Shown here: in pieces, positions 47,500 through 60,009 of the stretch
Numbering within the stretch: the stretch's first letter is position 1
Layout of the letters: each line of letters starts with the position of its first letter
Source of the DNA: Ziziphus jujuba
Taxonomy: Eukaryota > Streptophyta > Magnoliopsida > Rosales > Rhamnaceae
Direction of reading: 5' to 3'
Assembly: GCF_031755915.1 (NCBI RefSeq)
Contig: NC_083389.1
Location: 17,539,001 to 17,603,000, forward strand
Length of the DNA: 64,000 bases
The notes under the pieces: model-generated
What the model was told of the DNA's origin: nothing
The model's input: the letters and a program-made list of their open reading frames with translations, nothing else
The model's database searches: none
Made by a program: the position numbers and the translations under genes

Positions 47500-49065
47500 C
47501 AGAGAAATATATCAAAAATTGAAAGGTTATGTAGAGACCTACATGAAGGCCACTAAAGGGAGCCATTTTAACATCCAGCCATCACTGGTAGATTTGTCAT
47601 TATCTGACAATATTATCCTCAATTTAGCCACCATATTTCGTACAAGATTTTTTGTTCAAAGTTATAACACTCTGCCACTACTGGCAGATCTATCATTCTC
47701 TGAAAATATTATTTCAAATTTAACCACCACATTCGGTATAAGATTTTTCATTCTTTCCAAGAGGCCATCCATCCTAGCCACCACACTCACTCTATATGGG
47801 ATTTTCTATTCAAAACTTCCTAGGAGACTATCCATCATAGGTTGCTCACTCTCTGAAGATATTATCTCCAACTTAGCCACCACACTCACTATGGAATTTT
47901 TAATTTAAAGTTTTCTAGGAGATCACCCATCTTAAGATTGCTTTCACCTGAAAGCGCTTAACTTTGGAGTTCACTCTATATGGGATTTTTATTCATAACT
48001 TCCCAAAAGGTCACCTATCCTTAGTTGCTCACTCTTTGACGATATTGTCTCCAATTTAACCACCACACTCAGTATGAAATTTTTTATTTACAGCTTCCTA
48101 GGAAGTCACCCATCTTAGAATTGTTCTCACCTGAGAGCACTTAACTTTGGAATTCGTTCGAATTTTGAAGTCAACCACTCTAAAAAGGCCTTAGTATGTG
48201 AGACTGACTATCATTACATTTGAACCATCCCTTGATCTACACCGGAGCAATGTGGGATTGGAACCAAATAGCCTGCCAGTGCTTTACACTTGCCCACATT
48301 GATGGTCATAATCCATCGCCTTTAAGGCCCAACTTCCTAGCTAGCACACTTGCGGCTGCGTACAAGCTCTGATATCATTTGTAACACCCCACCTCCACTG
48401 ACAAACCTATCATTCAGAGTTTCCCAAGAGGTCACCCATCCTAGCTACCACATTTACTCAGTATGTCCTCAATGTAGCCACCGCACTCGGTATGTGACTT
48501 TTTATTCAAAACTTCTTATGAGGCCACTCATCTTAGGATTGCTCTAGCATAAGAGTGCTTAACTTCGGAGTTCTTTCGAACCCTATAGTCAATCGTTTCA
48601 GGAGTCTTGGCATTATAAGAGTAACTATTATTACATTTGAACCATCCTTTGATCTATACCTAGACGATGTGTGATTAGACAGCAGGTAGTCTGTTAGTGG
48701 TTTACACCTGTCTTGGGTCCACTGTCCTCGCTGGCACACTTTTGATCAGGTATAAGCTCTGATACCATTTGTAATACCCCCCTCTACTAGTGGATATGTC
48801 ACTCTTTGATTGTAATTTAGGCACCACACTTGGTATGATGTTGTCTTTATTCAGAACTTCTAAAATGTCACATATCCTATAATTGCTTTTGCTTAAACTG
48901 GTTTAACTTCAGAGTTCTTTCGAACCCTGAAGCCAAATGCTCTGAAAAGGCCTTGATGTTATATAAAAGTAATTATTATTATATTTGATCCATACTCGAA
49001 CAATGTGGGATTGGACATCAAATAACCTATTAGTTCCCCACACTTATTCCACACTGGTCATCACA
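47500..49065 (-). mobile_element. Chain of three TRIM-like LTRs with two internal regions
   Basis: Read on the minus strand: LTR a 49065-48770 (starts TGTGATGACCAGTGTGG, ends GTATTACA); internal with primer site TGGTATCAGAGC (48767-48756) and GTGCCAGCGAGGACAGTGG; LTR b about 48712-48380 (ends GGTGTTACA); second internal with TGATATCAGAGC (48377-48366) and a decayed GTGCTAGCTAGGAAGTTGG; LTR c from about 48302 down to about 47660 or 47500. LTR c is swollen by repeated internal segments (CCACACTCACTCTATATGGG and relatives). The layout LTR-int-LTR-int-LTR is expected from recombination between, or transposition into, like elements. Same family as 41.0-41.8 kb. The ORF at 47492-47908 is only LTR sequence. 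Confidence 0.87.
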
Positions 49066-50735
49066 GTTATTGCTTTCCATTTTGATGGAAGGTTTACTTT
49101 TATTGGTTTTGTAAAGATTGATTAGAAAATGTGAGTTGGAGGTGTTTTCCATCTCGTCAAATCGTATTGTTTATAAAAGTATAATATTGAAATGGTGATA
49201 GTTATGGGATTTAGGATCAATTGAAGCTTTCTGTAGGGACATATGGGATGTCTCCCTGGAATTGGCTTGTGACACAGCAATGTTGCCGACAATCATCTTC
49301 CAACTATCCGGTATGGGGCCATAATAACATTGTCTTTGGCTATTTAATTTTCATAGAAAATGGAAATGTATGTGACATTAGTTTTGAAATATTCAATGAT
49401 TAAACGAAATGATATATAAATGGATTTTGTCTTCACACTTAATTATTTTACATTTAGATATCTATTTTATTATTATTATTTTTTAAAATGAAAATATGAC
49501 GATCAGTATGAAAATTTTTCAAACTTAGAGGTAAGTTAATGTAATTATCTTTTTTTTTAATCACCAGCATTTTGCATTTTATTCCCTAGGCAAATTTTTG
49601 TAGTTTAAAATCCTAAATGTAAAAGGTATGTTTGGTAGGCAAGATTATACAATATTAGTTATATTGTGTTTTATCAAACTGTAATGTAATGTATTATACC
49701 GCATTAAGATTGTATGTGCAAGAATGTACTATATTATAAATTCTTTTTACAAAAATTATTTTTATTAAAATAAAATTGATTATTATTAATTTAATTTTCT
49801 TAAATAATTACACTACTCAAAATAGATGAAATTAGTTGTTTTATTATTATTCATAAAAAATTTTCTAAATTTAGAATAGATAAATTAATTTTTCATCATT
49901 ACTCAATATAATTTTAAGAAATTGATTACATTATTCATAATATATTTAATAGAGTTCTGATTCATGATAATAGTTACACAATCAAAAGCTATAATTATAG
50001 TATATACAATATTTATTAAAAGAATTAACAAAATATTTTAACATTAAAAATAAAAATTAATGATATTTATTTTTCTATTATAACTAATAATTAAAGTATC
50101 GTTATTTTTTTGTATTTTAATCAATTTTCTTAAATTATTACATTATCATTAATTTATTAAACTAAATTTTAGTTACTATTTAAAATAATAATAATTACAT
50201 TACCTTAAATTATATAATATTAGAAGATTTAAGAAAAAGATAACATTTTTATCAAAAATTAAAAAAAAAATTGACAAAAACAAGTGTGGTGGAGACCTTG
50301 ACAAGGAAGAATTATTATTATTTTTTTAATAATAAATTGCAAGCATAAAAGCTTATCCGGCGTAAACGGTCTCAGATGTTGGACCGACGCCATTTTATGC
50401 GCGTAAGAAGCGCACTAGTGTTGCCAAACGCTGGATAAAGCTGGTTAATATATTCCCGCCCTATTACCCTATGGAACCGAGCATTACCCAAAATGTAACA
50501 GAATTTAAGGAGTAAAATCATATTACCGGCTCTTAGAAAATAAAATAATGTTAAAATATTACTATTACAATATAATATTTATAAATAAGTATTGTTAATA
50601 ATAATATAAATTGAATAAAATCCCGCTAACTATTTAATACTTTACAAATAACATCTATAAACTGTCAAAATAAAAAATAAACCCCCTTAATTATGATTAT
50701 GTATAACTCATTTTTCCTTTTAAACCAATTGAATA

Positions 50736-51105
50736 CTAAAAATTATTTGAATTTAACAAAAATACCCTTTAGGCATACCAATTAATCATTTTTCAAATAA
50801 TTTTGTCGAAACTTTTTAAATATCAAATATTAAAACAATTCTTTCAACAATGTTATTAAAAATTATTTGAATTTGACAAAAATAACATTTTGGCATACCC
50901 ATTATATCATTTTCTAAATAATTTTACCCAAAATTTTTTATTATCTAAACATTAAAATAATTCTTTTAAAAATTATTAACAAATTTCAATTTGACAAAAA
51001 TACCCTTTGGCACATGCCTATTGTATATTATTTTCCAAATAATTTTATCTAAACTTTTATATTATCTAAATATTAAAATAATTCTTTTAAAAGTTTATTA
51101 AAAAT
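50736..51105. repeat. Three diverged tandem units of ~118 bp
   Basis: AAAATTATTTGAATTTRACAAAAATA starts units near 50738 and 50857, and a variant near 50967. Each continues ...GGCATACC(A/C)ATT..ATCATTTTC(A/T)AATAATTTT and ...TTAAAATAATTCTTT. The preceding stretch (50640-50745) matches 8085-8205, so the unit belongs to a dispersed repeat. Confidence 0.8.
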
Positions 51106-52123
51106 AATATTAATAATGTTAGGATTAAATTGCTTCTCTGCCTTCCCCATTTTCAATTTATTCCAATCAGACGCCTCTATAGTAAATTGTTCACAAAATA
51201 CATTTATTATATATAAAAAAAAATACATATTTTAATTCTATATATACCTTGATCTTCGAAAAAATAAAATAAATAAATAAATTCTATGTATACCTATGGT
51301 CTTGGGGGTCGGGGATTATATTATATATATTAGGCTGTGTATACATATTACGTAGATTGATTCACATAAGATACCTTTTTTTTTTTTTTTGAAATGAAGT
51401 CTTTTTATTTTGTTTTATTTTTTTAATAGCAATTGGTTTTTCATTTAAGGAGAGGCCAGCCAAATGATTAAACACAATGACTATGACCAAGAGGGTAGAG
51501 AAATCCTACTATTATCTTATTTGAAGACTCCTAATTATAAATATAGATATACATGGATTTTTTTATTATTATTATTTTTTAATCAATGCATGCTGGTAGA
51601 TCCACCATTTACGACTGCAAAAATTGAGCAACTTCAACCCTTTCAACCTTTTTTATTCAAAAAAAAAAAAAAACTAAGAAAAGAAACCTTACTTCATAAA
51701 AAATAAAAATAAAAATGTAGACTGTATATGAATCAATTGCCTGGATATGTAATTGACATAGACAACCGGCCATTGATCATATCAACGTTATAATATTTAA
51801 GTAAGGTATCATATCACAATGTTTGATTTTTTTTTTTAATTAGTTTAAGGTTGTTTGGCAGGAATAACCCCATAAATGCTATCTTGTTTTGTATTTTGGC
51901 TTCTAAACCTTGTATTTTTTTGGGCATTAAAACCCCAAACTTAAATATATGTTTCACAATAAGGATTGATGAAAAACACATGTGGCTTCAACATGCACAG
52001 CCTTAATAATCATTGAACTACATGTAAACATTTCCAGGGGCCAAGAATAACCTTAATATTATATAGTTTGAGAGGAAATAGAGTCAATATTTCCAAATTT
52101 TATATCTCAAAATATGTTTATTA

Positions 52124-52168
<45 letters not shown>

Positions 52169-54935
52169 GATATAAATGTTATAGATATTGAGCATTGGTA
52201 CTAAAAGAAAAAAGACCTGTAGAAATATTTATTTTATGAACAATAAAATACATTGTAATATTTACAAGTAATAAGAAAAAAAAATTACGATAAAAGGTTC
52301 AAAAAAAAGCAAGACATGTGCCCCAAAAAAAACAGAATTTAAAAAATATACATATACTTTTTTCTAAAATAAAAAATGTAACCAAAAAACATTACATAGA
52401 TGAAGAGAAAAAAAACAAAAAAATTAGCCTTGATATTTGTTTTATAAAATATATTTTTGTATTTTGAATTATTTTTATAAATTACTTTAAATTATTTCTA
52501 TGATAGATCACCTTCATTAATTGAACTTTTTATAAAAGATGGTAATTCAACTAAAGTAATTCAAAAGCTAATAAAAATAGCTTTAATACTAAAATCATCA
52601 CATCAATAAAAAATGAACTAAGTAAAATTTGCTCAATTAATAAACCATTCAAACCTATAACGGAAAAATTAAAGATCCAAAACATCAAAATTGGGATGAG
52701 TGTAAATGCTCCCCAAAAAAAAACAAACATAATACGTCATTTTCATCCGTTTGCAAAAATAATAATATATAATAATAATAATAATAAGCAAATAAATAAA
52801 TAAAGGCATCACTTTCATCAATTTTGTTCAAGGCTTTGAAATTATGATTGATACGGTGTCCTCATAATTTCTTCCCGTGGCGGTTGTTGGAAAAGACATG
52901 CGGGGAGAATTAATACACAAATTTTATGATTTGAAATCTCTGGAGCGAATAATCACTGAACCTTGCAGCCAATTTCTAAATGATGATATACAATAAAATT
53001 TGCTACTACACCGTTGATTTCAAAGAAAATCTTGTTTCATGCTTCCATTTTATAACTATTTCTTAGAAATTAAAGTTTCAAAGCATTTTTTAAAATTAAA
53101 CATAGTTTCTCACTTTTAACATGTAAAGTGATCGTTATACCACTAACCAAAAAAAAAAAATTAATCAATTACCAAAAAAAAAAAAAAATTTAATCTAACA
53201 TATGAAGGGGCTATGATTATAATTTTCAAATATATGGATCTGCACTTCTAATAAAAAATACTCCAATATCTTTTGGCATGAGAACTATTAATATATATGA
53301 TTTTTTTTTTTTTGACGTGACATATATGATGTTACACAAGCAATGAATATTGGAGCAATTGAATTTATTGAAAGCGTTCTGTTTAATGTTCTAATTAATT
53401 GGTTAGGAAGGATTTAAAAGATGACCAAGAAAGTAATCAAGGAATTTCAACACGTCGACCTAATTTTTTTTTTGCGCGATGACCGTTAGAATAGCCGTCT
53501 AATAGGACTAGTAATGTTCCATAAATTCAATTATAAGAATTATCAAAATATGTGAGTAAATTAAATATATGCCTTCATTGAAGCAAACCGCTTTTCTCAG
53601 ATTTACGAGTTCACATACAAAACACTTTGGGATTTTTCTTTCTTTCTTTTTTTCTTTTTTTCTTTTTTTCTTTTTTTCTTTTTTTTTGAATAAAAACATT
53701 TTGGGATTTATATACATTTATGATATCAAAATTAGGTCAAGAACGGGATGGATTTACATTAGGACTTGCCCACCCCCTCGATATTTAAAAAAAAAAAAAT
53801 CACATTTTTATTGGTTATTTTTGCCTAATTACATAATTATCACTAAAATTTAGGCATATGTGCCTCCCCTTCAGATTTCCTATCTAGTAGTCACACTTTT
53901 CCTCATTTTGTTTAACTTTTCCTTTTTAACTTGATACTTTATTAAACATTGTAAAAATACTTATTTTACATAGCTCAAGTATAAATTTCTTTATTCGAAA
54001 AAAATAATATCTAAGATACCATTTAGACTAACTTTTTTATACAAATAAATATCAATTTCTCTTTAGTTTTTTAGTTGAATACATGTAAAATCTTTTTCTT
54101 TTCAAATATTATTTATATTATTTAACTATTTCATTATATTATACTACAATACTATAATAGTTGAATAGAAAATATAATATTTTTTGTTTTATTAGCAATA
54201 ATTATAATTTGAGTTTTTTTAAATAAAAAAAATTGTTTTCAATGATGTCTCTCTAAACTAAATTTTTTGGACCGCCGCTTATGATTAATTTTATGTACAT
54301 CTAGCAAGTTATTAAGTTTAATTCATTCAAAGTCCCACGTCAAACAGATGTACTTTGCCTCAAGTAATGTAAGTCATGGAGGTGGTGTCTTGTTAATTCC
54401 TAAGTTTATATAAATTTCTATATCAAGTTATGACTTTTATAGAAATGATATAGATGCATAAAACTGACTTTTATTATTATTATCATTATTATTTTTATAC
54501 GTCTCTGTTTAGGAACGTGGACTTTGTTACCCGGCTGTTCCAAAGCATGTACATAGTACTGATTGGGTGAGATCCTGCTACTTTTTTCATCATTGCTCTA
54601 AATATATAAACTTCAAGTCTTAAATATTATAGTTTAAGAAAATAATTAATTTCAATTCGACAAGAAAATGTAGTAATTCAAAAATGTATATATTCTTCCT
54701 TATAGAATTTGTATTTATCTTCATGTTTATTTCAGTAGTGAATTCATTTTACCCATTCGTTACTTTATCAAGTTTTAAGCACATAGAATGTAAGGCATCC
54801 CAAAAAATAAATAAATAAATTTCTTTTTCTAGATGTCCAAAAAAATAAAAACATGGTCAATTATATAAATTAAATGATATATTTGGAAAGCATGTAAAAT
54901 ATGTGTAGTATGCAGTTACATACATATATTAATAT

Positions 54936-54969
<34 letters not shown>

Positions 54970-55904
54970 TAACGTCCTTAGATTACATATTATGCAAGAA
55001 AAATCCAAGAAACATGTGTTAATAGGCTGTAATGCATGTATAACATTTTTCTGCGTGCTATAAATATTTGTCTTAACTGAATAATGATGTTTTCTACTGT
55101 GTATTGAATACATAAAATATAAATACATATAATATATACATGCATATATGTATAAAGATATGCATAAATGTGCCAAGCACTACACAGTATACGTACTAGT
55201 TTGTAATCCAAATTTATATATTAAATAAATATTATACGGATTTGCAAGTTGCATATATAAATATATATATAGTGTGTACATACGTATTATTACTATATGG
55301 ACATGTTCCTAATTTTTGTTGATAGAAGTTTCTAAAGATTCCTTTCAATTAATGGAAATTGTCGGAGTTTGGCCGTCAGCTTAAGAAAATTAATTAACGA
55401 AAAAGAAAGTCTTTTGTTGGCTTAAGATGGCCTAATTCATGGTTGTTTTCTTATACTTGAAAAAGCAGGACAGAATTATTACAAATTTCCATGGAAATTA
55501 TATCCCACCAATCTCATCCCCTATCTCTGAAATAATTATTAAAGGCTGCCAAAATTCTTTCAGGTACAGAGAAAAATTTGGTCCGCATGCAACTTTAGAG
55601 CATGACAACGAGGATTTTAAGCATTTGTATGTTTAATTTGTTGGACCGATTGGTGACATAGAAATTTAATTTGGTTAAAATTTAGATTCTGATTTTTGTT
55701 AAGAAAAAACCATATATAAATTAAGATATTTTGTTAAGAATAAAAGGAAATTAAACATGTGAAAAGAGGAAGAAAGAGGACTACGAACCATGTGCTCGAA
55801 GACACTGTAGTCCATTTCACTGTAGTCCTTTTTTTTTGTATTGGCGGTATGCATTATTAAGGAATATTATATAAATATTAATGAAAATAAAATAAAATAA
55901 AATA

Positions 55905-55947
<43 letters not shown>

Positions 55948-57719
55948 ATTCTGATTGTATTATTTAATAAAAGAATTGATATCCTTATTCTTTTATGGCA
56001 AGAATTAATCAAATCTTCTTTTAGCAAGACGTGTTTGTCCATTTTGACGACCATATAAATATAATGTCATCATTTTTTATGGGAAGAATATTCTTGAAGA
56101 TCAGATTTTTTTTTTCTTTTCTTTCTTTTTTTTTTTTTTTAAATTCTCTTAAACATCTAATTATTTGACCAAATTTAAACTAATATCTAATTTTCTAATT
56201 ATATATGTAATACATGGCTTATCATCATGTTATATATGGCTCTCGCATGGATATATAGCCGCCTTTCGTATTATCCCAAATTGAACTATGGTCACTTATT
56301 ATTATGTTTTGTTTGGTTTGAATATATATATATATATATATATATAAACACTTTAATTAATACTTATACTTAAAATTTCAATTAATTAATAACAATACTT
56401 AAAATTTCAAAATTTTAGTACCAACCAAAACATCAATATATCAAATAGAAAATTTTGTTATTTGTCATTATTATCAATGATTATATTGGATTTCATTCTA
56501 AATATAACAATTGCCAGCTAGTTGCACTTAATTATATTTAACTTTTAAAATAATTTAAAGAAACAAAAATAAAAACATGATATTTCTTCAGACAGCCAAT
56601 TAAAATATTACATTACATATAGGTTTAGTTAATAATGGCTATATAAAATAACAAATAGTGTTTTTGTCATTAATACTATAGGAATATATAAGTTGTTTAT
56701 GATGCACACAAAATGAAATGTTACTATTTTTATTTTTATTTGGTTTATTATTTTTTGATATATTTAGTTTAACTTATGATTTTATCACTTATCCATATTT
56801 AGATTGTAATAAATGTTTCAACTAATAAAATAATAAAACTTGATTAGTTGAATTTATTTTTTTTATAGTTAGACTGAATTAAATTTAAACACGTTTTTTT
56901 GGGGGTAAAAACACGCAAATAGTTAGTTTGAAATGTATGAAATTTTATATCTGTCAGGGCTGATTCATGAATTAATTAAAGTTCCCTTTTAGAGAAGTTT
57001 GAATGATATATATGTATGTGTATATGCTTACGTCCAGCACAACACATTTAATAATAGAAGATTATATGGCCAAAACTTTATTTTCAGCAAAACAAAAAAA
57101 CTTTTAATCGAGGCAAGTCAAGCTGACCGTGAAAAAGTCATATTAGTAGGAAATGGTTATTAATTATGTTCACAAATGTTAAATGGTTCATGACAAATTG
57201 AAAATGATCTCTACGAAATAAACTCCATTAAAAAAAAAAAAAAAAAAAACCAAACAAATTTTTATGAATCAGCAAATATTAAACCAAGTTCACAAATTCA
57301 AGTTTCCCAATACATGTCATTATAAGCATATTTAAATGTTAAGAGAATTAGGCTACATGATCAGAACCCAATAACCATTTTTTCATGGAAAACTCCTTTC
57401 TTTCTTTTTTATTTATTTTTAATGAAAGGATCACCACATATCTCTTAGTGAGTGTGAAACATAAAATAAATGCCGCGGTGTCGTTGATGAACAGGAGTCT
57501 AATTTAAGCCGCAAAATTAATTTCCGGGGAACAATTCTCGTGCTTTGTTTTGGACTTTAATCGCTGACCTGGTACACCTGCCATCTTTACAACAACGCGC
57601 TAGAGTCAACGTACGTGGGTCGACAAATGGAACTCCCAAAGTCAAACTCCTAGTTCCCCAAAAGTCTCTCACATTACTTTTCTATCAAATTTTCTTTTTC
57701 TCATCAACAGCATCGTTCT

Positions 57720-57723
57720 TCTG

Positions 57724-57759
<36 letters not shown>

Positions 57760-57954
57760 CTTCTTCTTACCCCTCCAAAACACTTATTACAAGCCTATAA
57801 ACTCTCAGAGGCCTCAAAGCTCCTCTTTCTCTTTCACGCCATCACTCCCCAAAAAAAAAAAAAATTTTTTTTAAATATTCCTTCTATATTTTCTTGAGAA
57901 ACAAACAGAATCATTATTCTTATTTCACTCTCATTTTATAACACATTGCAGCAA
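57720..57954 (+). promoter_or_regulatory. EXO70 proximal promoter and 5' UTR (approximate)
   Basis: A CT-repeat and TATATATA tract (57720-57760) is followed by a pyrimidine-rich CTTCTTCTTACCC and CTCTTTCTCTTTCACGCC leader, which is common in plant core promoters. The (TA)n could supply the TATA element with transcription starting near 57770-57800. The bases before the ATG (GCAGCAAATGCC) have A at -3, a favourable context. Precise start not determinable. Confidence 0.45.
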
Positions 57955-59880
57955 ATGCCTAGAAAGGGAATGAGGAGCCTTTGCTTTGGTTCCAAGTCAC
58001 CGTCTTTCTCCATATCCCGCCACGGTTCGCCTGCCAGAACCTCCGTCTCCACACCTCCCCGGCAGAGCTTCTCCGACGCCATGATCGATCAGAGCATAGA
58101 CACCGCGGCGGCGATGATCATGAAGTGGAACCCCCAGTCTTCCGCCTACGCCAGAGTTACTTCTCTATTCTACGAGAACAAAAGAGAAGCTCATAGATTC
58201 ATCAAGTGCGTTAACGATCTACAGAAAGCCATGCATTCATTGGTTGCCGAGGACTCGTCCTCCGATAGACTTGTTTATGCGCAGAGCTTGATGCAGATTT
58301 CGATGAAGAGGCTTCAGAAAGAGTTCTATCAGATTCTATCGATGAATAGAGCACACTTGGACCCTGAATCGGTCTCAACTCGATCCTCACGTGCCTCAAC
58401 AAGGTCAAGCACCTCCGATTACGACGACGAAGGTGCTACCGATGACGAGATCAAAGCTGCCGGAGATTCCATTACCGAAGTCGAACAAGTCTCTTCCATT
58501 GCGATGGCGGACTTGAGGTCGATTGCAGAGTGTATGATCTCTGCAGGTTATGCTAAAGAGTGCATAAATATCTACAAGGTAATAAGAAAATCAATAATAG
58601 ACGAAGGGATTTATAAACTTGGTGTGGAAAGGTTGAGCTCGTCGCAAATCAACAAGATGAATTGGGAAGTTCTTGAGCTCAAAATCAAGAACTGGTTGGA
58701 AGCGGTGAAGATTTCGATTCGATTGCTCTTCACCGGAGAGCGCATTCTTTGCGACCACGTCTTCGCCTCCTCAGATTCCATCAGAGAGTCTTGCTTCGCC
58801 GACATAGCCAAGGAAGGCGCTCTGCTGCTGTTTGGATTCCCGGAAATTATAGCCAAGAGCAAGAAATATTCTCCCGAGAAAATGTTTCCCGCGCTCGACA
58901 TGTACACCGCGATTTCCGAAAACTGGCCGGAGATCGAATCCATCTTCGCATTTGAATCAACCGCCACCGTCCGATCCCAAGCCATCAATTCTCTCATCCG
59001 CCTAACCGAATCCGTAGTTTCAACGCTATCGGATTTCGAATCGACGATCCAGAAAGACTCATCAAAATTACCGGTACATGGCGGTGGGGTCCATCCTCTC
59101 ACAATCACGACAATGAACTACCTCTCTCTCTTAGCCGACTACAGCAACATACTCGTCGACATTTTCAACAGCTGGTCTGCGCCGGAGAAATCATCTCTGC
59201 CGGCATCTTACTTCGACAGTCCAGATGCCGATGAATCTCCATCTTCGGCGATCTCTGTCCGACTGGCTTGGCTCATCCTTGTCCTCCTGTGCAAGCTCGA
59301 CGGCAAAGCGAAGCATTACAAAGACGTCTCGCTTTCCTACCTCTTCCTCGCCAACAATCTCCAACACGTCGTCTCCAAGGTCCGTACATCGAACCTCCAG
59401 TACCTTCTCGGAGAAGAATGGATCGCGAAGCAAGAAGCCAAAGTCAGAAAGTTCGCGGCGAAGTACGAGCAGTTAGCCTGGGGAAAGGTCTTCCAATCGT
59501 TGCCGGAAAATCCGTCGGCGGTGATGTCGCCGGAGCAAGCCAAGCTGGTTTTCCGAGGGTTCAATCTGAGCTTCCAGGAAGCGTATCGGAAACAGAGATC
59601 GAGTGTCGTGCCGGACAGAAAACTGAGAGAGGAAATTAAATCGTCCCTCGGAAAGACAATCGAGGAGATTTACAGGCAGTTTTACGATACGCATAGGCCT
59701 ACGATTGGGGATGATAGACATGCAAGGGTGTTTGTCAAATATGCCCCTGAAGATGTTGGAAATTACTTGTCGGGACTGTTCTACGGCACGACGGATATGG
59801 ATTTCGAATTCGATTTCGTATCCTCATCTCCTTCTTCTTCGTCGTCGTCTTCTCGACGGCGACATTGGCGGTTTATTTGA
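57955..59880 (+). CDS. EXO70: EXO70 exocyst complex subunit, probably H-subfamily
   Basis: EXO70 is the exocyst subunit that binds plasma-membrane phosphoinositides and tethers secretory vesicles; plants have many paralogues used in polar growth, wall deposition and defence. One uninterrupted frame encodes 641 residues, a usual length. I chose the ATG at 57955 (MPRKGMRSLCFG); the frame stays open 9 bases further but only with a TTG. Order: basic, Ser-rich N-terminus (1-40); helical region with AHRFIKCVNDLQKAM (79-93) and LMQISMKRLQKEFYQIL (112-128); acidic linker DYDDEGATDDE (155-165); the Exo70 domain from about 245, including LEAVKISIRLLFTGER, ALDMYTAISENWPEIE and VSKVRTSNLQYLLG; a Ser-rich then Arg-rich tail ending RRRHWRFI. 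Lack of introns and the MPRKGMRSL start fit the H group; other subfamilies are possible. GC content is much higher than the flanks. Confidence 0.96.
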   Translation: MPRKGMRSLCFGSKSPSFSISRHGSPARTSVSTPPRQSFSDAMIDQSIDTAAAMIMKWNPQSSAYARVTSLFYENKREAHRFIKCVNDLQKAMHSLVAEDSSSDRLVYAQSLMQISMKRLQKEFYQILSMNRAHLDPESVSTRSSRASTRSSTSDYDDEGATDDEIKAAGDSITEVEQVSSIAMADLRSIAECMISAGYAKECINIYKVIRKSIIDEGIYKLGVERLSSSQINKMNWEVLELKIKNWLEAVKISIRLLFTGERILCDHVFASSDSIRESCFADIAKEGALLLFGFPEIIAKSKKYSPEKMFPALDMYTAISENWPEIESIFAFESTATVRSQAINSLIRLTESVVSTLSDFESTIQKDSSKLPVHGGGVHPLTITTMNYLSLLADYSNILVDIFNSWSAPEKSSLPASYFDSPDADESPSSAISVRLAWLILVLLCKLDGKAKHYKDVSLSYLFLANNLQHVVSKVRTSNLQYLLGEEWIAKQEAKVRKFAAKYEQLAWGKVFQSLPENPSAVMSPEQAKLVFRGFNLSFQEAYRKQRSSVVPDRKLREEIKSSLGKTIEEIYRQFYDTHRPTIGDDRHARVFVKYAPEDVGNYLSGLFYGTTDMDFEFDFVSSSPSSSSSSSRRRHWRFI

Positions 59881-59997
59881 GTTTTTTTTTTTTTTTTTTT
59901 TAAAGGCGATTTTTGTATTTAGTAAGTTTTGATCGGAGTTTTTTTACCGATTTTTGTGGAGGTGTACATTTAAGACTTTTTCTTTTCTTTTTTTGGT

Positions 59998-60003
59998 AAT
60001 AAA
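59998..60003 (+). terminator. Possible poly(A) signal of EXO70
   Basis: AATAAA 118 bases after the stop codon, preceded by T-rich and TTTGTGGAGG sequence. Position and sequence fit a plant near-upstream element; cleavage would follow 10-30 bases on. Confidence 0.5.
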
Positions 60004-60009
60004 ATTATA

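Larger units (their letters stand above)
49066..57954. other. Long AT-rich intergenic region
   Basis: Nearly 9 kb without a supportable gene. 49620-50510 may be a decayed DNA transposon: it starts GTATGTTTGGTAGGC and ends, on the minus strand, with TTTGGGTAATGCTCGGTTCC, next to a GC-richer patch (50350-50470). 50736-51105 is a tandem repeat. Low-complexity tracts: (TA)n at 52133-52155, 54944-54969 and 56321-56344; (T7C)n at 53637-53687; (TA)n(GA)n at 55905-55947. The last 250 bases contain the EXO70 promoter. Confidence 0.55.

Noticed and set aside
47492..47908. 138-residue plus-strand ORF
   Set aside because: It lies antisense within a TRIM LTR and its repeated LADLSFSENIIS-type pieces come from LTR-internal duplications.
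53508..53853. ORFs around 53.5-53.9 kb
   Set aside because: Made of (T7C)n repeat translation (KKEKKKKRK or FFSFFLFFF) without conserved sequence.
57946..57954. EXO70 start nine bases further upstream (MQQMPRKG)
   Set aside because: The codon there is TTG; plant nuclear genes start at ATG, and the ATG at 57955 has a good context and matches the family start.
58611..59108. 165-residue minus-strand ORF
   Set aside because: Antisense shadow of the EXO70 coding frame, like the other overlapping ORFs there.
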